Below, in pieces: positions 46,586 through 53,337 of a stretch of 64,000 nucleotides of DNA. Source of the stretch: Amycolatopsis sp. FBCC-B4732 (GTDB lineage Bacteria; Actinomycetota; Actinomycetes; Mycobacteriales; Pseudonocardiaceae); NCBI RefSeq assembly GCF_023008405.1, contig NZ_CP095376.1, positions 2,504,001-2,568,000 of the forward strand. Reading direction: 5' to 3'. Position 1 is the first letter of the stretch, and each line of letters starts with the position of its first letter. The notes under the pieces are model-generated. The model saw only the letters and a program-made list of their open reading frames with translations, ran no database searches and was not told the DNA's origin. Both the position numbers and the translations under genes were made by a program.

Positions 46586-48082
46586 ATGCGAAAGTTCTTA
46601 CCGGCGGCGCTGGTCGCGGTGGCCGTGACGGCGGGAGCGCCGGCCGTCGCGGCGCCGAGAGCCGCTTTGACGTGGGGCGCGTGCCCGGCCGACGTGACCG
46701 CGCCCGGGCTGCGGTGCTCGACGCTCGACGTGCCGCTGGACTACCGCCACCCGGACGGGCCCACGATCAGCGTCGCCGTCTCGAAGCTGGCGAGCGCCGA
46801 CCCGGCGAAACGCCGCGGCGTCCTGCTGCTCAACCAGGGCGGACCCGGGCTGACCGGCCTGGACTTCGCGGCCACGCTCGTCAAGGGCGGCCTGCCGCAG
46901 GCGGTGCGCGACAGCTACGACCTGATCGGCTTCGACCCGCGCGGCATCGGCCACAGCACGCCGCTGACCTGCGACCTCACGCCCGAGCAGCGGGGGACCG
47001 CGCTGAACCCGCCCACTCCGCGCACCGCCGCCGACGTCGTCACGGCGGCCGGAACCGCCGAAACCGTGGCCCGGCAGTGCGCCGGTTCCGCGACCGGCGG
47101 CCTCCTGCCGCACATCACCACGGCGAACACCGCGCGGGATGTGGACCGGATCCGGGCCGCGCTGGGGGAGCCGAAGATCTCCTACTACGGCGCTTCGTAC
47201 GGCACCTACCTCGGCGCGGTGTACGCGACGCTGTTCCCGGACCGCGGCGACCGGATCGTGCTCGACAGCAGCCTCGGTCCCGACGGCTACGACGTCGACG
47301 CGCTGCGCAGCCAGGCCCTCGGCTTCCAGACGCGGTTCCCCGACTTCGCGAAGGTCGCCGCGGCCGAGCCGGCGAAGTACGGCCTGGGCGCGACGCCCGC
47401 GGCGGTGACCGCGAAGTTCTTCGAGCTCGCCGGGCGCCTGGACAAGTCGCCGGTGCAGGGGATCGACGGCACCACGTTCCGCACGGTGACAGCGTTCTAC
47501 CTGCGTTCGGAAGCCCTCCTGCCCGGCCTGGCCGAGCTCTGGCACGACCTCGACACGAACCAGCTGGCGAAACCGGCCGCCGCGGCCGCCGAGACGACCG
47601 ACAATTTCGCCGCGGGCTACCTCGGCGTCGTCTGCGGTGACTCGAAGTGGCCGGGTTCGGTTCGCACTTACCAGCGCACCGTCGCCGTCGACGGGATCCG
47701 CTACCCGATGTACGGCGCGTTCGCGGCCAACATCCGGCCGTGCGCGTTCTGGCCGGCCCCGAGCGAGCCGCGAGTGCGGATCGGCGACCGGGGCCCGGCG
47801 GACGTCCTCATGATGCAGAACCTCCGCGACCCGGCGACGCCGCTGCCCGGCGCGCTGCGCCTGCGGTCCGCGTTCGGCGACCGCGCCCGGCTGGTGACCG
47901 TCGACCAGGGCGGGCACGGCGTGTACGTCTTCGCGACGAACAAGTGCGGCAACGACTCGGTGACCGATTACCTGGTCACGGGCCGCCGCGCGGGTCACGA
48001 CACCTTCTGCGCCGCGGACCAGGGTCTGTATCGAAGTCGGCTACACGGCCCGCCACGAGTAATGCGTAAGTCTGGGTGGTGA
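46586..48082 (+). CDS. Secreted tripeptidyl aminopeptidase-type alpha/beta hydrolase
   Basis: This 498-residue protein has a signal peptide (RKFLPAALVAVAVTAGAPAV, cleaved after AA). The peptidase S33 core has LLNQGGPGLTGLDF, FDPRGIGHSTPL (oxyanion region), the nucleophile in YYGASYGTYLGAVYATLFPD, an acid in NLRDPATPLPGAL and a histidine in DQGGHGVYV, followed by the C-terminal TAP-like domain. It resembles the Streptomyces SlpD/SlpE/Tap proteases, which release tripeptides from exported proteins. ATG 46586 has a GAGGAG site. The last ~17 residues (RSRLHGPPRVMRKSGW) look out of place; the IS982 relic begins just after, so the original end may have been replaced. Confidence 0.92.
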   Translation: MRKFLPAALVAVAVTAGAPAVAAPRAALTWGACPADVTAPGLRCSTLDVPLDYRHPDGPTISVAVSKLASADPAKRRGVLLLNQGGPGLTGLDFAATLVKGGLPQAVRDSYDLIGFDPRGIGHSTPLTCDLTPEQRGTALNPPTPRTAADVVTAAGTAETVARQCAGSATGGLLPHITTANTARDVDRIRAALGEPKISYYGASYGTYLGAVYATLFPDRGDRIVLDSSLGPDGYDVDALRSQALGFQTRFPDFAKVAAAEPAKYGLGATPAAVTAKFFELAGRLDKSPVQGIDGTTFRTVTAFYLRSEALLPGLAELWHDLDTNQLAKPAAAAAETTDNFAAGYLGVVCGDSKWPGSVRTYQRTVAVDGIRYPMYGAFAANIRPCAFWPAPSEPRVRIGDRGPADVLMMQNLRDPATPLPGALRLRSAFGDRARLVTVDQGGHGVYVFATNKCGNDSVTDYLVTGRRAGHDTFCAADQGLYRSRLHGPPRVMRKSGW

Positions 48083-48094
48083 CCGGCGGCGGAC

Positions 48095-48490
48095 GAAGGG
48101 AGGCCCGCCGGCTACGGTTCCTGCCCGGCCAATCCGGCTACAACCGCCGCCTGCGTGCCGCACTGCCACCGATCAAGCGCGTCACGCGCTGGCCGGCGGC
48201 CGACACCGACCTGTGGAGTGCGGCCGGTCCCGGCCCACGGTCAAGCGTTCGGAGCTGGCCGGCTGGGCCAAGTAGGGCTTCTGCCGCTCACACTGGCGCT
48301 GGTTCTGGGGACTGCGGCTGCACCTGGTCTGCACCCCGGCCGGAACTGCCGATCGCCTGGGCGCCGGCCGGCCCGACGGTCGACGAGCGGCAGGTGCCCA
48401 TGGCGATCTGCGACCACGAACCCCACCGAGCGCGGGATCCGGCTGATTCGTTCGTCCTACCGCAACCGCAAGCGCGCATTACTCGGCTAG
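48095..48490 (+). pseudogene. Decayed IS982-family transposase
   Basis: Three pieces of an IS982-type DDE transposase can be read in different frames: EARRLRFLPGQSGYNRRLRA then ALPPIKRVTRWPAADTDLWS; TVKRSELAGWAK, a stop, then a WFWGLRLHLVCTPAG-like stretch; and GIRLIRSSYRNRKRALLG. Frameshifts, an internal stop and a large deletion of the catalytic middle show it is dead. No terminal inverted repeats were found. It fills the gap between the peptidase and the convergent secreted protein. Confidence 0.75.
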
Positions 48491-49479
48491 GCGCAGGGGA
48501 GCGTGCCGGTCCGCAGGGCGTGGTCGCCGTCGTTGCCGTCGTCGGCCCACACCACCGCCTTGCGGCCGGACGCGCACGTCGAACCCGGGGCGATCGCGAA
48601 GCCCTCGTTGTTGTAGTTCGGCATCTTCGACGGCCGCGCGTAGGTGGCCGAGACGGTGAACTTGCCGTTGACCAGCTTCAGCGTCGCTGTCTTGCCGGAG
48701 CAGGTGTCGTCGCAGACCGACCAGAGGCTGCCGGTCGCCGGCTCGAACTCCAGCTCCATCACCTTCGGGAACCCGGACGCGATGGTCGCCACCTTGGTGA
48801 ACCCGCCGCCGGCCTGGTCGAGCGCGTAGGCGTAGATCTTGCCTTCGTCCTCGAGCCCGACGAAGTAGAGGCCGGTGCCGTGCCCGGCGTAGGTGGCCGG
48901 GTTGTACGCGGCTTTCGTGTGGTCGTCGCGGAAGCCGCCCGCGGTCAGGAAGGAGTCCGGGATCCAGGTGATGCCCTCGAAGCCGCCGTTGTCGTCGACG
49001 GCGGGCAGGTCGTCGGTGAGGTCCCACTCGGCGGTCGCGTTCAGGGACTTCGCCGAGGACGTCGTGTCGTACCGCAGCACCTTGAGCAGGCTGCCGTCGC
49101 CGTCGTTGTCGCGCTCGGTCGCGGCGAAGACGCCGTCGGGGGTGGCCACCACGCCCTCGGCGTCCGGGTCGCCGCTGCCGCCGCGGTAGTGCAGGGCTTT
49201 CCCGGACGACCAGCCGTTCGCGGGGTCCGGGCCCCAGGTGGTGCCGGTGCGGACGAGCCGGTACAGCGTGCCCGGGCCGTTCTTGACCGCCCACAGCACG
49301 TCGGCGCCCGCGAACGAGAGCCCGCTGAGGTTTTCGCCGAAGACGCCGGCGGCGTCGGCGACCGCGACGGCCGGGTCGCCCGGCCACTTCGCGGTGGCGG
49401 CGTGGGCGGTGCCGGCCGGGGCGGCTAGTACCGCCGCGAGGAGGATTGCGGGTGCCGTGAACCGGCGGAATGTGCGCAC
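48487..49479 (-). CDS. Secreted protein, esterase-like/SdiA-regulated-type beta-propeller
   Basis: This is a 330-residue exported protein. A signal peptide (RRFTAPAILLAAVLAAPAGT, cleaved after AHA) is followed by a repetitive beta-rich body: GENLSGLSFAGADVLWAVKN, then DPDAEGVVATPDGVFAATER and FEGITWIPDS. These resemble the esterase-like, phytase-like and SdiA-regulated propellers that bind ligands or act on phosphate esters. No catalytic residue can be assigned. GTG 49479 has an AGGAGCA site. It is divergent from the purple acid phosphatase-like gene. Confidence 0.75.
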   Translation of the reverse strand: MRTFRRFTAPAILLAAVLAAPAGTAHAATAKWPGDPAVAVADAAGVFGENLSGLSFAGADVLWAVKNGPGTLYRLVRTGTTWGPDPANGWSSGKALHYRGGSGDPDAEGVVATPDGVFAATERDNDGDGSLLKVLRYDTTSSAKSLNATAEWDLTDDLPAVDDNGGFEGITWIPDSFLTAGGFRDDHTKAAYNPATYAGHGTGLYFVGLEDEGKIYAYALDQAGGGFTKVATIASGFPKVMELEFEPATGSLWSVCDDTCSGKTATLKLVNGKFTVSATYARPSKMPNYNNEGFAIAPGSTCASGRKAVVWADDGNDGDHALRTGTLPCA

Positions 49480-49603
49480 GTGTGCTCCTAAAGGCCATGG
49501 GGGCTCGGGCGAAACAACGCGGCGTTGCCAAGGAAACCTCTTGACGGACCGGACTGTACCGACTTGATCGACTAGGGGCAACCGTCGGTGTCCGGTCGTG
49601 CTC

Positions 49604-49638
49604 TTGACGTAGTTAGGAAAGTTTCTTAACTTGAGGGC
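49604..49638 (+). promoter_or_regulatory. Promoter with overlapping palindrome, probably leaderless transcript
   Basis: TTGACG (49604-49609) and TAACTT (49627-49632) are 17 bp apart and form a good vegetative promoter. The spacer and -10 are covered by an imperfect palindrome, AGTTAGGAAA-G-TTTCTTAACT, at 49611-49631 (9 of 10 arm positions match), a likely repressor operator. The ATG at 49639 lies only seven bases after the -10, so the mRNA probably has no leader. Confidence 0.6.
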
Positions 49639-51210
49639 ATGGAACTGCGGCTCGCCGAGTGGTACGACCACAACGTCCGGAAGTACACGCGGCGCAGTGT
49701 GTTCCGCGGTGCCGCGGCCGGCGGTGCCGCGCTGGCCGCGGGGCGCCTCCTGCTGCCGGGAACCGCCGAGGCCGCCCCGGCCGGACCGGCCGTGCTGCTG
49801 CGCGCGGAAACCGTGCCGGGCTCGACGCTGCGGCCCTTCGGCCGGCACCTCGCCTACGGTGCCGACGCCTCGCGGCAAGTCGTCGTCTCGTGGCAGACAC
49901 CGGCCCAGGTGACCGCGCCGTACCTCCGGATCGGTACGTCCGAAGGGGATTACGGCGCGACCGTGCCCGCCGAGGTGCGCGCGCTGAAGAGCGACTTGTC
50001 GTGGCAGACCGCGACGCACACCTTCTCACCGCACAGCCCGTCCGCGATCACGCAGTACTACCAGCACGTCAAGCTGGACAACCTGGTGCCGAACACGACG
50101 TACTACTACGTGCTCGGCCACCAGGGCTACGACCCGGCCACCAGCGGCCGGACCGGCGAGGCCGGCACCTTCCGCACCGCGCCGGCGGCGGGCCGCACCG
50201 AGGGCTTCTCCTTCACGGCGTTCGGCGACCAGGGCGTCGGCTACAACGCGTTGGCCACCAACAGCCTCATCGCCGACCTGGGCCCGCGGTTCCACCTCGC
50301 CATGGGGGACATGAGCTACGCGCTCAACGGCGAAGGCGGGCACCCGGACGAAGACGAGTACGACGCCCGAAAGTGGGACTCGTTCTTCGCGCAGAACGAA
50401 CCCGTCGCGGCCGGGATCCCGTGGATGGTCGCCATCGGCAACCACGAGATGGAGGGCTGGTACGACGACCACGGCTACGGCGGCATGCGCGCCCGGTTCG
50501 CCATGCCGGACAACGCGTGGGACGGCTCGACGTGCATCTACTCCTGGCGCTACCAGAACGTCGGCCTGATCAGCCTGGACGGCAACGACATCTGCTACAA
50601 CAGCCAGTCCAACCTGGACTACACTGAGGGCAGGCAGACGGCCTGGCTGAAGAGCCGGCTCGCGAAGTTCCGCGACGACCCGACGATCGAGTTCATCGTC
50701 GTCTACTGCCACCAGTGCACCTATTCCACTTCGGACGCGAACGGCGCCGAGCTCGGCGCGCAGCAGAAGTGGGCCCCGCTCTTCGACCAGTACCAGGTCG
50801 ACCTGGTGCTCAACGGGCACAACCACCTCTACGAGCGCACCGACCCGATCAAGGCGGGCCAGGGCACCAAGCAGGTCGCGCCCGGCGGCACGGTGAACTC
50901 GAAGACCGACGGGGTCACCTACATCACCGCGGGCGGTGGCGGCGAGAGCATCAACGACTGGATCGACGAGGCAGCGGGCGATTCCTACCTCGGGCACGTC
51001 CACGACGCGACGGTCACCATGCGGTGGGACGACGAAGACGGTGGCGGGCACCGGAAGAAGGTGACCTGGTCGCGGGTGCGCTTCCGCGGCTACAGCCTGG
51101 TGCACGTCGACGTCACGCCGGCCGCCGGCGGGAAACCCGGCCGGCTGAAGGTGCGGGCGCTGACCGAAGACAACGTCCTCGTCGACGACCTGACCATCCG
51201 CCGCGGCTGA
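49639..51210 (+). CDS. Tat-exported purple acid phosphatase-like metallophosphoesterase
   Basis: This 523-residue enzyme starts with a twin-arginine signal (YTRRSVFRGAAAGGAALAAG). A fibronectin-like PAP N-terminal domain follows (VVVSWQTPAQVTAPYLRIGT), then the metallophosphoesterase domain. All metal motifs are intact: AFGDQG, MGDMSYA, IGNHEME, VVYCHQCTYS and NGHNHLYERT. It should hydrolyse phosphate monoesters or diesters outside the cell with a two-metal centre. It is the first gene of a pair; the degenerate paralogue starts 14 bases later. Expression is probably controlled by the palindrome in its promoter. Confidence 0.93.
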   Translation: MELRLAEWYDHNVRKYTRRSVFRGAAAGGAALAAGRLLLPGTAEAAPAGPAVLLRAETVPGSTLRPFGRHLAYGADASRQVVVSWQTPAQVTAPYLRIGTSEGDYGATVPAEVRALKSDLSWQTATHTFSPHSPSAITQYYQHVKLDNLVPNTTYYYVLGHQGYDPATSGRTGEAGTFRTAPAAGRTEGFSFTAFGDQGVGYNALATNSLIADLGPRFHLAMGDMSYALNGEGGHPDEDEYDARKWDSFFAQNEPVAAGIPWMVAIGNHEMEGWYDDHGYGGMRARFAMPDNAWDGSTCIYSWRYQNVGLISLDGNDICYNSQSNLDYTEGRQTAWLKSRLAKFRDDPTIEFIVVYCHQCTYSTSDANGAELGAQQKWAPLFDQYQVDLVLNGHNHLYERTDPIKAGQGTKQVAPGGTVNSKTDGVTYITAGGGGESINDWIDEAAGDSYLGHVHDATVTMRWDDEDGGGHRKKVTWSRVRFRGYSLVHVDVTPAAGGKPGRLKVRALTEDNVLVDDLTIRRG

Positions 51211-51224
51211 CCGGAGGACACGCG

Positions 51225-52643
51225 ATGACCACGAACCTTTCCCGGCGCGCGCTGTTCCGGGCCGCCGCCCCGGCCGCCGGGGCCACACTGCGCCCGTTCG
51301 GCAGGCACCTGGCGTTCGGCGCGGACCCGGCCACGCAGGTCACCGTGTCGTGGCAGGTGCCCGGCAAGGTGACCGGGTCCTACGTCCGCGTCGGCACTTC
51401 GCCGACGACGCTGGGGGCGCCGATCGCCGCCGAAGCGCGCCCGCTGGAGAGCAAGCTGTCCTGGCAGCAGCCGGAGGAGCACGACTTCCCGCCGCACGCG
51501 CCGGCCACCTCCACGCAGTACTACCTGCACGCGAAGCTGACCGGGCTGGCGCCGGGCACGACGTACCACTACGTGCTCGGGCACGCGGGTTACGACCCCG
51601 TCGCCGCGGACCGGCTCGGGGAGGTCGCGAGCTTCCGCACGGCGGGCACTTCCGGCGCGTTCACCTTCACCGCGGCGGGCGAGCAGGGGGTCGGCTACAA
51701 CGCGATCGCGTCGAACAGCCGGGTCGCGGACCTCGCCCCGGCGTTCCACCTGGCACTGGGCGGCCTGAGCTATGCGATGCACGAGCCCGGGGACAAGCCC
51801 GCCTCGGAGGACTTCGAGTACGACGCGCGGAAGTGGGACTCCTTCTTCGCGCAGAACGACCCGGTGGCGTCCGGGATCCCGTGGCTGGTCACGCCCGGCC
51901 ACCGTGAGTACGAGAAGTTCCACGACAGCAACGGAAACGGGGGCATGCGGGCCCGGTTCGCCATGCCGGACAACGCGTGGAGCGGGTCCACCGGGATCTA
52001 TTCGTGGCGCTACCACAACGTCGGGTTCCTGAGCCTCGACGCCGGTGATGTCTGCTACCGCTTCCCGGCCAAGCTCGACTACACCGCCGGCAAACAGCTG
52101 AAGTGGCTGGACGCGCAGCTCGGGAAGTTCCGCGCCGACCCGGCCGTCGAGTTCGTCGTGGTCTATTGCAACCACTCCGTGTACAGCACGGGCGACCGCT
52201 ACGGCGCCGAGCGCGGCGCGCAGGAGAAGTGGGCGCCGCTGTTCGACAAGCACGGCGTCGACCTGGTGCTCACCGCGCACAACCGGCTCTACGAGCGCAC
52301 CGACCCCATCAAGGCGGGGAAGGGGACCAAGAAGACCGGCGTGGTGAACCCGAAGACCGACGGCACCACCTACGTCACGGCCGGGGGCGGCGGGCAGGCC
52401 CTGGACGCGTTCTACCGGAAGGCGCCCGAGAGCTACCTGGGGCACGAGAACGACTCCGCGGCCACGATGAAGTCGTACAAGAAGGGCAGCACGACCCCGA
52501 CGGTCGCGTTGGTGACGTGGTCACGGGTCCGCTACCGCGGCTACGGGCTGGTGGCGGTGGACGTCACGCCGGGGCAGCTGACGGTGCGCGCGCTCGGCGA
52601 AGCCGGCGACAAGATCGACGAAGTGGTGCTGCGGCGCGGGTGA
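51225..52643 (+). CDS. Tat-exported paralogue of the phosphatase, active site lost
   Basis: This 472-residue protein clearly copies the gene before it (LRPFGRHLAFGADPATQVTV; YDARKWDSFFAQNDPVASGI) and keeps a twin-arginine signal (NLSRRALFRAAAP). However, every metal-binding motif has changed: AFGDQG is AAGEQG, MGDMSY is LGGLSY, IGNHEME is PGHREYE, YCHQCTY is YCNHSVY, and NGHNHLYER is TAHNRLYER. The rest of the fold and the C-terminus are intact, with no stop or frameshift. The gene has a GGAGGACA ribosome site and normal codon use. It is therefore a pseudo-enzyme rather than a dead gene, perhaps a partner, binder or regulator of the active enzyme. Confidence 0.92.
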   Translation: MTTNLSRRALFRAAAPAAGATLRPFGRHLAFGADPATQVTVSWQVPGKVTGSYVRVGTSPTTLGAPIAAEARPLESKLSWQQPEEHDFPPHAPATSTQYYLHAKLTGLAPGTTYHYVLGHAGYDPVAADRLGEVASFRTAGTSGAFTFTAAGEQGVGYNAIASNSRVADLAPAFHLALGGLSYAMHEPGDKPASEDFEYDARKWDSFFAQNDPVASGIPWLVTPGHREYEKFHDSNGNGGMRARFAMPDNAWSGSTGIYSWRYHNVGFLSLDAGDVCYRFPAKLDYTAGKQLKWLDAQLGKFRADPAVEFVVVYCNHSVYSTGDRYGAERGAQEKWAPLFDKHGVDLVLTAHNRLYERTDPIKAGKGTKKTGVVNPKTDGTTYVTAGGGGQALDAFYRKAPESYLGHENDSAATMKSYKKGSTTPTVALVTWSRVRYRGYGLVAVDVTPGQLTVRALGEAGDKIDEVVLRRG

Positions 52644-52644
52644 C

Positions 52645-53079
52645 CTACCGGGCGGGCTTGGTCTCGCACCGCACCTGGGGTGCCGCTTCGGTGCCGGACG
52701 CGACGCAGTCGACGGTCCGGCCCGGCGCGGGAACGGGGTAGCTGAACACGATCGGCCCGTCGCCGTCCCGGCCGGCCGAGAACTTGACGACGGTCGGCGT
52801 CCAGGACCCGGTGCCGTGCACCGTCTTCGAGTAGGACGTCGTGCGCGGCCCGATGGCGGTGCCCGTGCCCTGGCCGTCGTCGTCGAGTTCGTGCACGTTC
52901 AGCACGTAGTCCCCGGCGGTGTACTTGCCCTCGTTCTCGTGCCCGGCGTCGGCCGGCGTCGCGCTGACGACCTCGGGCGCGACGGGATCGGCGGCGGCCA
53001 TCACGGTCGCCCCGATGGCGACCGCCGCGGCCCCGGCGGCGACCACGGCGACCCCGACGCGCTTCGCGGTGAACTCCAT
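52645..53079 (-). CDS. Small exported protein, 144 residues
   Basis: The N-terminus has one hydrophobic segment (KRVGVAVVAAGAAAVAIGAT, then VMAAADP), a signal peptide or anchor. The mature part (KYTAGDYVLNVHELDDDGQG) has two cysteines near its end (DCVASGTEAAPQVRCETKP). No domain is recognised. ATG 53079 is the first start. Its stop is one base from that of the convergent pseudo-phosphatase gene. It is divergent from the ABC transporter; the 258-base gap between them holds only the ribosome site of the transporter. Confidence 0.7.
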   Translation of the reverse strand: MEFTAKRVGVAVVAAGAAAVAIGATVMAAADPVAPEVVSATPADAGHENEGKYTAGDYVLNVHELDDDGQGTGTAIGPRTTSYSKTVHGTGSWTPTVVKFSAGRDGDGPIVFSYPVPAPGRTVDCVASGTEAAPQVRCETKPAR

Positions 53080-53337
53080 GGTCGTCAAGCTAGGGGAGCG
53101 CCCCGGCCGGTCACCTCGGCCGAAGGGACAGCGGACCTCGTCCTTTCGGCCGATACCCGCGGTCGGACCTGGTTGGCGCGCCGTATCCCCGTCGAAGATC
53201 GAGCCGCGGCGTGGCGGAAGCGACGGATAGGGGTACCCGGCGGTGGACAGGAGCACCGTCGGCGTGTTGGGCTGGAGCCCGGCCGCACTCCGGACGCGGC
53301 CGGTGGACCGCCGCCCGCGACGTCGAGGAGCACAGCC

